A stretch of DNA of 64,000 nt from Eurosta solidaginis (lineage: Eukaryota; Arthropoda; Insecta; Diptera; Tephritidae): contig NC_090319.1 in NCBI RefSeq assembly GCF_040869045.1, positions 374,309,601-374,373,600 of the forward strand, given 5' to 3'. Under the pieces are notes generated by a model. That model ran no database searches and was not told the origin of the DNA. It saw only the letters and a program-made list of their open reading frames with translations. Below, in pieces: positions 21,450-32,279 of the stretch (position 1 is its first letter; each line of letters starts with the position of its first letter). The position numbers were made by a program, and so were the translations under genes.

Positions 21450-22575
21450 TTCTTAGGCGGTTCGACGGAGTACCAGTATAACACAAAGCATCTAGGAGTT
21501 ATACTAGATAGTAAGTTGTCGTGGTAATTCCATGTGGATGGATGCACGCAAGAGGATGTTAGGATGCACGTGGGGCCTATCACCCAAACTATGTCGTTGC
21601 GTATTTACGGCAATTGTCGAACCCATACTTTACTTCTTGTTTCGTGGACAGCCACACAAAAAAGTACGTATACCAAAAAACTTGAGAGGGTATGCAGAGT
21701 ATCAGTGATTAGCATAATGGGATCCTTAAAAACTACCCAGACAGCAACATTGTATGCCATTCTAAATATCCCGCCTGCAGACCTAACGGCCAAAAACATC
21801 GCGCTAGCAACGGCAACAAGGCTTATGGCCTCAGGGCAGCGTGAGCGCAGGCCTTATGGCCACACCAGTATAGCGTCATCTAATATCGGGCAAACGGAAT
21901 ATATGGTCCCGTGCCTGAGCTTCGAAAGAGATATTGTGGCCGCGGTGCAGATAGTGCAGAACATACTATACACGTGTATACGGATGGTTCCAAACTAATG
22001 GAAGGGGTTGGGTTTGCTGTTTACTGTGTCGACCCAGAAATAAGTAGATCCTACAGTCTGCCAGATTACTGCATCGTTCTTCAGGCGGAAATTATAGGAG
22101 TGAAGAAGGCAGCAGAAATTCTTGAGCAAGCGAGCTCAAGCTGCAGTCGCGTCAATTTATATACTGATAATCAGGCTGCGGTTAAGACAATAATCTCACA
22201 CAGTACTTCATCAAGAAGTGTTCTTAACTGCAAAGAAGCATTGGAAAAACTTCGCTCAGGACGGGCCATACATCTTCACTGGGTTCCCGGTCATAACGGG
22301 ATAGAAGGTGATTAAAAGGCCGATGAGTAGACAAAGGAGGGTGCAACACTCGCTGAGTCGACGATACACGTCCCAATCCGTTTGAGAGAAATCAAAAGGA
22401 GACAGCTGCATATGATCCATCAAGCAGGATATGAGTGAACAATAGCGCGGGGTTGCAAAATATCTAAGATCATGTGCAAAACCAACGATATTATCTCTGA
22501 AGATAGACGACTTAAAGCTCACGATAGGCATACTGACTGGACACTTCCTTCTGGCGTCACATGCTTATAAGTTAG
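21450..22575 (+). pseudogene. Non-LTR retroelement fragment with RNase H domain (I/R1/LOA type)
   Basis: Frame-broken coding sequence. First a post-RT region (KHLGVILDSKLSW-like), then at 21911-22315 an RNase H domain: VYTDGSKL, EIIGVKKAAE, LYTDNQAAVK and HWVPGHNGIEGD supply the Asp, Glu, Asp, His and Asp positions. Then a C-terminal tail (LTIGILTGHFLLASHAYK). Several stops and frameshifts kill it. Its end abuts intron 1 of the cystatin B module. Confidence 0.8.
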
Positions 22576-23031
22576 GCCTCGCGAACCCCGAAATAGGTGT
22601 TTTCAAATCTTGTCACATTGTCACACAGTGTAATCAGATATGTTCGCAAAAATACTTCACGAACGACTGAATAAATTTTTTTTTTTATAATTTTGTAAAA
22701 ATTGTTATAGTTATTCATAAAGCCCTTCCTTTTGAAACAGATTTACCTCTATAACTATTAGCTATAGTTTAGTCAAGCTGACCATCGAGTTTGAGAGCCA
22801 GTTATTCCAAAAAAATATACCCGTTTATATCTCACTGTGATATAAGTGACATGTGACATCACTTAAGCCATTTCCAAAATACTGCATACGTGGTAATGCA
22901 ATTTCAACGCTGATATGTAATTTTATTTTTCGTCAAAACACCATATGTGTTTATATATTTGAGTATATCAACGTAAAAACAAATCCATTTAAAACAATCG
23001 GTTTCCAATATCTTATTTAACTATTATTTAC
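22576..23031 (-). repeat. Intron 1 remnant of cystatin B
   Basis: Matches 40090-40553 in cystatin C closely and 14760-16228 in A more loosely. It is cut off at its lower end by retroelement debris, so exons 2 and 3 of gene B are missing. Confidence 0.75.
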
Positions 23032-23097
23032 CTTAGACTGCACTAGCGCTACGCTGACTAAACAGCTTAACAATAAAAACAACTTGGCACTCAACAT
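23032..23097 (-). pseudogene. Cystatin B exon 1 (orphan signal-peptide exon)
   Basis: 66 nt. ATG at 23095-23097 opens MLSAKLFLLLSCLVSVAL, a good signal peptide, ending AAG before a GT donor (23030-23031). Open and ATG-initiated, but no exon 2 or 3 lies downstream before other genes and repeats, so the gene is truncated. Confidence 0.8.
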
Positions 23098-23199
23098 TAT
23101 TATTATAATTTTTTTGTTTAATCTTTAGGATTCAAAAGCTATAAGTTTTTCGCGTAAAGAAGAAAGTAAAACTGTTGACATCTCAGAACAAGGGCTGTC

Positions 23200-23206
23200 T
23201 TTTATA
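23200..23206 (-). promoter_or_regulatory. TATA box of cystatin B
   Basis: TATAAAA in GTGCTATAAAAGACAG, about 105 bp upstream of the ATG. The sequence between it and the start codon is nearly the same in modules B, C and D. Confidence 0.75.
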
Positions 23207-24544
23207 GCACAAAATTTTTTATAATAGATTTATGTGCTCTCTGAACAATATGAGAAACAAAGTCATATTGCATGTGAAGGTGTAATAGATTCTTAGATCT
23301 GATGAAAACATGGTCAAAAAGAGATATGTTCTAAAAAAACTAAAGTAGAGTTTTCATCAAACAAATTCTAAGATAGGGTGTTTTTGCACAGGCATCTTCC
23401 ACATAATATCTTCAATTAGACCCCTCGAATCAACAGCCTTTGATGAACTGATAATTCGCCAAAATACAATTGTAGTCAATTTGAGAAAATGGTAGATTTC
23501 GATTAATATAAAGTGATTTATATGGAAACAACTATCTGACATTTAGTTTGGAGAAAACTCTTTTTCGGCGTTATGCTATCTTCAGTGCCATGTTTCGTTC
23601 TGAAGCCCTAAAGATGGTTTATGTGCAAACCAAACTTCACACGAGATGAAGGAAAATTGTTTCAATATATATCTATCAACTGATAGCCATGTCAACAAAA
23701 CAAAATTAAAAAGGATTGCAGTTTTACTATTTATGTATGTAGCTTTGGAAGAGCTTATATTATATGTATATTTAGTGCCTGCCTCAAAAAAAATTTCGAA
23801 CGCACACATTGAAAGGAGTCATAAAGGTAAAATTTTATTTGGCCGTTTTATGGGTATTTTTAAGTGAGATTTGGAGCCTTTTTGAAGTCATATTGGAACT
23901 TTTCCTGCAGATTTATTGGAGTCTTTTCTACTCTATTTAGACTTTGTTTGATAATTTTTGGAGCCGTATTGTAATATTTGCCTAAACTTTTTGGGAGCAT
24001 TGTGGAATTATTTTGAATTTTTATCCGTGACTGTTAAAATAACTTGACTTTAAGAACTATTAAAAACTTTGCAAATAAAAAAAAAAAATAAGTCTGAGTA
24101 TGGAATTTTTTCAAACTTGTCACTGTTCAGAACAAAAAGAGCTTCCTTAGGTGCAACGAAAAAGTATCATAAGTAATAATGCTCTGAAACATTCCGCTAA
24201 CTGACCATTGTCGTGTATCCGCCCCACAGCTTAAATTTTTCACACTAGGCTTCATAGGCCCTAATCAAAATATACGTTTTTTAATGTTTACGAAAAAACA
24301 CTGCAAGAGTGCTCACATAAAAGACTCTGTTTGGATCCTTCTTTTGTTGCGTACCGACTCTGTTCAGCCGGGCACCCTAATGCACATACGCATATACATA
24401 ACACTTACTATTCTCATTGTTTCGCATCATAAAAAAACACAAAGCAAAGCTTTGATTGAGAAAAAAATATTTATTCTTGTTAAAACAATAGCAATACCAT
24501 CTCTCACTTTTCTCTGAATACTCTCTTATTTTACCCAACAGTAC

Positions 24545-25405
24545 TTCTAAAAAGGGTATTATAACTTTGATTGGATACGGGTTGGTTGTACAGCTAAAAA
24601 GGAATAGAGATAGATATAGACTACCATATATCAAAATCATCAGTTTCGAAAAAAAATTTGATTGATACATGTCCGTCCGTCCGTATGTCCGTTAACACGA
24701 TAACTTGAGTAAATATTGAGATTTCTTCACCAAATTTGAAACACGAGCTTATGTGGACCCAGAAGATATTGGTATTGAAAATGAGAGAAATCGGATGATA
24801 ATCACGCCCACTTTTTATATATACAACATTTTGAAAGACACAAAAAACTTGATTATTTAGTAAATAATACACCTAGAATGTTGAAATTTTACGTGTGGAC
24901 TGATATTGAGACGCTTGATAAAAAATATAATAATTGTTTAAAATGGGCGTGGCACCGCCCACTTGTGATAAAATCAATTTTACAAATATTATTAATCATA
25001 AATCAAAAATCGTTAAGCCTATTGTAACAAAATTCGGCAGTGAGGTTGCCTTTACTATAAGGAATGCTTCGAAGAAAAGTTAACGAAATCGGTTAAGGAC
25101 GAATAAAATAAACTATATCTTTGCAAAAAAGAGCTTTATGTCATTTCTCAAGTAAATTTATAACAATAAATAGGAAAACCTTCAAATTATAAAAAATGAT
25201 CGTGGCACCGCCCCTTTTATGACTTAGCAATTTTCTATGTTTCGGGAACCATAACTCGAAGAAAAATTAGTTCAGGATAGAATTATATGCATATAAATTA
25301 TTGCGCAGCCTTGTAACATTATTAAGCACACAAAACAAACAACAACAGCATTTCAAGTGTTCAGCTTGGTATGTAATGTTCGGTTTCACCCGAAATTAGA
25401 CTTCC
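24545..25405 (-). mobile_element. Mini-me/DINE-1-like interspersed repeat
   Basis: Inverted copy. (GTCC)n near 24672-24690, GTGGCACCGCCCAC boxes, and the reverse complement of the TTCGGG..CCGAA hairpin end near 25385. Modules C and D lack it here. Confidence 0.65.
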
Positions 25406-25799
25406 TTACTTATTTTCACCTTTGTTTACAAGTTAGTTCTAATTTTATCAACACAGCTGTTTCTGAAGAAAGGCAACGTCACTATTTATACCAAATTTGA
25501 AATTTTTTTCTTTTGATAGATAGAAAATACATAAAACGTAGGGGGAGAGATCGTTAAACATCACTCCATAGATCAATGTTGGTCTACTACTTAATTGCAC
25601 AGCACTGAAAAAATTAGAACTGTTTCTTGCAATAGAACAAACTTGGAAATTTTTACCAATCCAAAGAGTATTCATAACCTTTGATAAAACAGATTACGCC
25701 AGAATCATTTTCGTTGATCGTGCTTACATACATATAGTACAGCTAAGTTTGTTTTTTGCATATAACGATTTGGGGGGACAAGGGGTATTTTGTTAGGTT

Positions 25800-26575
25800 T
25801 AGCAAGTAAGGAAGGCTAATTTCCTGTGTAACCGAACATTTCATACTCACCTGAGAACTTTGAATGAAAAAGGGGCGGACACACGCCCATTTGGAGCTTT
25901 ATTTTATTTTTGTATTTTGTTGCACCATATAATTACTGGGGTTGAATGTTGACATAATTTACTTATATATTGTAAAGATATTAAATTTTTGTTAAAATTT
26001 TACTTTTAAAATTATTTTGTAAAAGTGGGCGTTTTTGCATCCCATTTTGCTAGTTTTTATTTAGAACACATACGGTAATAGTAGTAAACTTTCTTCCAAA
26101 TTTCATCATGATATATTCACCGACTGCCAAATTACAGCTTGCATAACTTTTAAATTACCATCTTTTAAAAGTGGGCGGTGCCATCCCCAGTGTCCAAAAT
26201 ATTACTAATCTTCTATTCTGCGTCATACGGTCAACCCACCCACCTAGTTTCATCGCTTTATCCGTCTTTGGTAAAGAATTATCGCACTTTTTCCGATTTT
26301 TGAAATTTTCTATATCGAAAAAGTGGGCTTTATTATACTCCGATTGGAACTTACATACCAAATTTCATTAAGATACCTCAAAATATACTCAAATTGTCGT
26401 CTTCATGGACAGACGGACGGAGGGACATGGCTAAATGAATTTCTTTTTTCGCCCAGGTCATTTTGATATATAGACGTCTATATCTATCTCGATTAGTTTA
26501 TGCTGTTACGGAATGAAGTTATGCGAATAAAATTAATGTACTCTGTTAGTTCTGCTCAGCTGAGTATAAAATTTC
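25800..26575 (+). mobile_element. Mini-me/DINE-1-like interspersed repeat
   Basis: From AAGTAAGGAAGGCTAA through GTGTAACCGAACATT and a (GGAC)n run near 26410 to CTCAGCTGAGTATAAAA. The cystatin flank resumes on both sides. Confidence 0.65.
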
Positions 26576-26940
26576 TAGAAGAGTTACCACTGTGGTGTTC
26601 TAGAAAATATTTCTCTATGTACAAAGATTAAAATTTCGTACCAGCACTACAACTCTTCGCGTCTCGTTCTGCCATAGTTTTTTAACCCACAAGTGTAAAT
26701 ATCGGATAAATATTTAGCAGCATGTTGGCTCAACATGTAGCAAATTCCGGATGTCTTCTGGAAAAAATGTTACTTGGTTTTTAAGGTAGAAGAATCTTAG
26801 AAATCCACTCCGCACGACTCTGCACCTGCAGACATGCCCAAAAAATACTCTGTGAGAAGTTTGATTTTTATATGCAAATTAAAACCAAACCAGACATGCT
26901 GGGATATAAGTTTGTTCAAAAAATTGATCTGGCTATTCCA

Positions 26941-28585
26941 CCTTTCAGAAAAATACCGTGGTTACTTTGTTGCAAATAAATTTTTGTACAGTGTAAGTTA
27001 TTATACTTGAGTTAAATTTTCAGACTGCTGTGTTTAATTATTTACGATTCAACTCGGGCTGTAAGAAATTTTTACGGCCTGCAACTGTTTAGGGTGCATT
27101 TCTTTCGGTCCTAAATCGTGCCGCAGTCAAACTCCCCTTACTGTCCTTAAAAACAAAACCCCACTTTTGTGGAACATAGACTAAAAGATCAGAGCTACAG
27201 TTAGGACGACATTCGACGGAAAAAACAGAGAACTTTTTTGGTAAATCAAGGAATGAAGTCATTGCAATCACAGCCACAATATTGGTACCCTGATCGTTGG
27301 AACAGCCAACGGAGAAAATGAAAATAAAATCCACCTCTAATAAGAAGTGCAAAAGTTTCGGCTAAACGGAGTCACAAAAAACTGTCACCCACTTTATCTT
27401 CGAGTGCCTAGCTTTAACTTATATCAGAGAAAACAATGAATAGTTTCTGCTGCCTATTTTGGAGGAGTTATAAAAACAGTTTTATTAACCAAATTAAATG
27501 GCACTTTGCGCAGGCAATTTCAACCGTTGTTAACCAGAACCGCTACCAATTGAGAGCAGAAAATCTTCTACGTCATTCTCTTCTTACTCATTGGCGGTCT
27601 CATTCTTCTTGTAAGCATAGGCCAGTGTCAGGAAGTCCGTTAGGGTGCCACAAAAAGACACCATTACCTCACCTCTTATAACCATTTCGAGGACCTGATA
27701 CCGGCGACAAAGTCGTTTTGTCGCACTCCATGACCTAGAATAGGTTATTCAGAAAGTATGCTCCGAGGCAGCGCTGTCTATCGCCACTTTCCCCCTATTC
27801 GTCATCTTTGCAACTGTCACAGCATCGACGTTACGTCACTCCTAGCCTTTCCGCACGCTTACAGATAAGGCTGTACCCACCTAGTACTCCTACAATTATG
27901 GAAATTTTATCCATGAATGAAATACTATCCAGTGAATTTAACATCTACTCGAATAGCCAACTTCCATCAAGGCCTTGATCTCCAGAGGATTAGTTCAAGG
28001 TTAAGATCGGTCTCATTCGAAACTATATTGTTGCTAAGCAACTACTCCCTATGTGACTTTAGCTTATGTCACCGTTATTTTATATGGCATCACACCGGAC
28101 CTTCATGTTGTTCAAGTGAGCTTCCACTACCAGGGCAGCTAACCTAACATAGCTGTTAAACAGGCGGTAAGATGGGTTAGGGTGTTCGGCATAATGAAAT
28201 TTCATCCGAGATAGTCGGGCCAGACAATGTTAACACATGCCCCTATCTACAATTTATCTGCATATTTAATCTATGCATTCAGATGATTAGCTGCCAAACT
28301 TTCACATTACTCGTGCTTCCACTTAGAGATGATCTCCTGGAAGTAGATCTTTATCGTTCAAAATAAGGCATCTCAGAGCCGGTTAGATGAGCAACTATGA
28401 CTGAATTACAACTTTTCGGTGACTGCACCTGAATGCCTGTCTCTATTTCCCTAATCGCAACGCTGCTACCCGTTATAATGTTGACTTGGCATTTGTCGTT
28501 TGCTGGTATGCTCGGCTTTTATTATTAGAGTCGAGTGCGAAACTCGTGCCGTGAGAATGATTGCAGCTAGGTGTTCACTTGCTGA
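26941..28585. other. No gene recognised
   Basis: Mixed composition. Small open frames (for example 27089-27352 minus, 27436-27681 plus) show no recognisable motif. Parts of 27700-28150 look like degraded coding sequence but could not be assigned. Confidence 0.4.
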
Positions 28586-28586
28586 T

Positions 28587-30832
28587 TCAGCCTCTGGCCA
28601 AAGAGAGTATATTAATAAGAGGGAGCCTTGTAGAGTCGTTCATTCGCCATAAAGTGGGACAGCTACGTCGGGAATTCACAATATGTTTTGCCACTGCTTC
28701 GTTTTCACCATCTGGATTAAAAAAGTCACAAGCCTGGGCAAAGGGGATAGATATATAAGAGACGTTATCCTCACAGTTGCTGCCTTTTGCCTCGGAATAA
28801 TGTCGTAAAATCTTCACAGACATCAATCGGGCCACGATGTACTGAATATCAAATGCGGAGGGTTGCATATTGATGCCTTGGCCTGCCCATACTTTGTAAA
28901 AGAAATTCTCCAAGACATCTTGATTCAGCTTACCAAACATCACAAACTCCAAATTAGGATATTGCTTGAATAAATCCTTTGACAAATTCAGCATTGATCT
29001 TATTGTTAAGGTAAATCCTCTTATGCATTCAATTCTGTTTTGATGCTTAATCTCAATCGATTCAAAATATTTGATATAATCCAAGAGGCGTTGCCTTTTC
29101 TCCGTATCATCTCTTCGCAACGGCCTCTTCAACGGATTTTTATCATACACATTTTTGCAGTCCAGCTCATCAAACACATCGTTCATTGTCATAACAAACG
29201 TTTGTGTTGGCTTCACTGACTGCAAAATCAAGGCGTCGTTTCCAAATAGCTTTAAGTCTTCCATCATTTTCAGTCCAGCGTAGACTGAATTGCTTAAAAG
29301 CTGGGTAGCCCGCGAGACACTCATTTTCTCGAAATTACTCCCTTGTATGTGGGACTCAGTGAGCTTAGGACATATTTTATAATTGTCGTTTTCTCTACCA
29401 ACATTATACTACTGCATTTCTCACAATGCCGTCTTGGGTTTTAAAGTGGAAATTTCCCAAAAATTGATTCCTAACATTCTTCATCAAGTGACAGGAGTCA
29501 AACATAAAATGGACGTCCTTGCCTTTGTAGTTTATTATAGTTTTCGACGCGCTAATGCCAAGCTTATTGAAAGCACCGACGTTTTGGGCGCCTCGGTCGC
29601 AAATAGCTACCTTAACGTCTAGTCCTATTTCACGAGCTACGTCGATATTCCTCCATAGCGACGTAAGCAGATCATCAGAGGATGCTCCACTTCGTGATAC
29701 GTAATAGGACATTATGTATTTCCAATTACTACAAATTCCCTTTATCATGAAGAATAGACCATTATCACCAACCTCGTTTTGTCGACAGGATCCTCCCATA
29801 TCAACATAGCCGTCAATGACATCAACGGTGTTGTTATAAGTCAAGTCTTTCTTTATTGGCACCTCATCCCACATGATTTGGCATATGAATTAGGTGCCAG
29901 ACATTGAGCTAATCATTGCCTAAAATTGCCGATTACTTTCTCATCAATGCCTGGACGAACATACCTTATTGGTCGGTCTCTCAATAAGGTACTCTGGCTT
30001 GGAAAGCGGAAGCCCAGGTCGTCTTTCATAAATTTATATGCTTTCGACGACATGTAGCTTATATTGTGCGCTAATTTTTTTTCATCACTATCATACCATT
30101 CACCCGTCTTTCCAACTATCATCTTGGCAAAGAGGATAATTTCATCCGTCGCTCCTGGATGTGGAATAATGGCATTATTCACCACATTTTTTTTTGACCT
30201 GCTTTAGTTCAAGCATATCTTGACTTAGCTCTAAAATTCTCCTGTTGAATTTATTGATGGTGGAGTTGAGCTCATCAATATCATTTCGACGCTTTTGGTC
30301 TGTTCGTTGATAAGCTCGTTCCCTCCAGGCAAAGAACTCCCGCTCATTGATCATGTCGTCCTCTGAGCGGGTTAGTCCCTCCTCGACATGATGGACGTCG
30401 AGGCGTTTGCGATTCTCCACTAGGTCGCCATAGACTGCGAACTCTTCAAAGGTCTAGACAATATTCTTTGTTGGCTTTGATGGTCCAGTTTTCTGAACTA
30501 ACCACTTCAACTTCTTCGCATACCAAGTTAGAAGCTGTAGTGGCAGTGGTAGTCGTGGGGGTGATGGTAGTGGTAATGGTGAGGAACATTGTTGGATAAC
30601 CATCGAACTTGATTGATTTACCAAGTTTGTGCTTATCCATAAAATGCTTATCGCAAACAAAAATATTTTTATACTTTTTAGCTTCAATAATTGACAGGTT
30701 ACATGCCAACGCCCAACTGTTTCTGCGGTCTCCCTGTGTGGGGAATGCGTGAAGTGGCACACCATCCTCAGCTGTGCAGCCCCGCACGCAGCATACACGA
30801 TACGTCTTTGCACTTCCACAAAAGGTGTGCAT
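28587..30832 (-). pseudogene. P-element-family (THAP9-like) transposase, decayed
   Basis: ATG at 30832 opens an N-terminal THAP zinc finger (CCVRGC then FVCDKHF). A likely 70-bp intron (30454-30523, donor GTATGC, acceptor TCTAG) restores frame into a Glu/Arg-rich coiled coil (30175-30453). Next come the SSKAYKFMKDDLGFRFPS block and the RNase H-like catalytic core (29404-29874: GYVDMGG, FDSCHLMKNVRN). The C-terminal part (28587-29400) includes SVSRATQLLSNSVYAGL and NQDVLENFFYKVWAG. Lesions: frame change at a run of nine A (30187-30195), a TAA near 29890 plus a frame change, and another frame change near 29400. The protein would bind terminal repeats and catalyse cut-and-paste transposition. 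No P-type terminal repeats were recognised. Confidence 0.85.
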
Positions 30833-30849
30833 TGGTGCACCATCATATC

Positions 30850-31280
30850 CTTAAAGATTTAAAAAAAAAAGGAATTACCCCAAAATTTTACCAATCTGAA
30901 AAATCCAATAAATATACAAATTGTATACCACAATATAAACTTGTACATATATCAGCTTTTAAATAACTATGTAAATTATTTGAAATAACTTTTCATACTT
31001 TTCTTTGATATATAAAAAAGGAATTGCACTAAAGCACTTATTGGTCAAATAAAGCCTATTTTTATTAATTAATTTAGAAATATCATTCATTGAAAATAAT
31101 TGTATCAATTGTAATCAACTTTTAATATTAAAAATAAAATATTAAATAACCATGCAAGAAAGCTCATATCTTGATATAATATCAATAACCAAACTTCTAC
31201 CAAGTTGCAAAATGATACCAACAGTTATTAAAGCTTTTAAATAATATACAAAAAAATCTAATTTCTAACATCACTTATGG
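30850..31280. other. No gene recognised (AT-rich)
   Basis: AT-rich sequence upstream of the THAP exon. It could hold a former promoter or terminal region of the P-family element; nothing specific is seen. Confidence 0.4.
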
Positions 31281-31282
31281 TT

Positions 31283-31850
31283 TCATACATATTTTTTCAA
31301 ACATTCAATCAATCTGTGCCATGGCACCAAACTTTAGTTGCAACCCTCGTTGCCCTCGTTGATGCCATAGAAAAAAATGCACACACGCACTTGCAACTTC
31401 AATGAAACAATTGGCACATATGCATGTGCATGTCGCTCATTTACTTCAATAGTGTCATAACTCAAAAAACACAGGAGAGCCATTCAAAGATTTTAACTGC
31501 CACATGTTGCGCATATAAAGGCACACTTTAATTTTTATAGCACGTGGTAAATTTTTAACTGATCACAAAGATTTTTTTTATACAACAGATCATGATATTG
31601 GGTACGTTTATATGTTATTAACTCAAAAGTCGTGTTTTTTGAGTTATGACGCTATTGAAGTAAATGAGCGATATATACATATCAAAAACACTGATTGCAA
31701 CATATTTTTTTCATACATTCAATCACTTTGTTCCATGGCACCAAACATTTGTTACAGCCCTCGGTAATGTCATAGAACAAAATGCACAAACCACACAAAC
31801 ACCAATCACACAATTTGCATATATACATATATGTACACCTGTCGTCAAAC
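31283..31850. repeat. Inverted repeat nested between direct repeats
   Basis: Direct repeats of about 140 bp (about 31283-31430 and 31695-31850; shared TTCCATGGCACCAAAC-type words) flank a roughly 240-bp segment. Its ends are near-perfect 38-bp inverted repeats: CGCTCATTTACTTCAATAG at 31434 and its complement ending at 31672, each extended by RTCATAACTCAAAAAACAC. It looks like a small fold-back or MITE inserted with, or causing, a local duplication. Confidence 0.65.
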
Positions 31851-32002
31851 AATTAACCATCTCATCCCCCCTTTACCCTACTTTTTCAAATGTAAAATAT
31901 TTATTATAAAATTTATTTGCGGGCTATCTTTACACATATGTATATATGTACATATCGCTATCACTAAATATCACATTGCACTATAAAAAAATGTATACTT
32001 AC

Positions 32003-32235
32003 CAAGATGCAGCGTTGGAACTGCATTATCCTTCAGGTGTAAAGAGCCTACAGCTTCCTCTTGAAAATGGCGCGAGCACACGAACGCAGTAGTTTTCCGG
32101 AACGCCAGAGTCCTCAGATTCTCTTTCCGTTTGAGCGAGCTCAGGATTCGACGGTACCGCGAAGAACCTAACGCTCGGGATTGAAAGCATACTGCTACCG
32201 CAACCGATAACACCACATTTCCTAAATAATGGCAT
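32003..32235 (-). pseudogene. THAP-domain first exon, frameshifted
   Basis: ATG at 32235 opens PLFRKCGVIGCGSS, then RFFAVPSNPEL. The frame then shifts, and continues as RKENLRTLAFRKTTAFVCSR then HFQEE, ending at a GTAAGT donor (31997-32002). The paired Cys, then Cys-x2-His, with NAVPTL near the end, match a THAP zinc finger. It differs from the THAP exon at 30446-30832, so it is a second gene or element. No downstream exon was recognised, and the frameshift argues it is dead. Confidence 0.6.
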
Positions 32236-32279
32236 TATTATAATTAGATAGATTAGAATTTTAGATCGCACGAATATCT

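Larger units (their letters stand above)
23207..26940 (-). repeat. 5' flank of cystatin B (paralogous block, interrupted)
   Basis: Matches module C (40727-45000), module D (57640-60583, inverted) and the tail block at 36320-37080. Two mini-me-like repeats interrupt it. No coding sequence is recognised. It may hold regulatory sites of the cystatin family. Confidence 0.65.

Noticed and set aside
30454..30846. Alternative minus-strand frame overlapping the THAP exon
   Set aside because: It is an out-of-frame shadow of the THAP frame, which has the zinc-binding residues.
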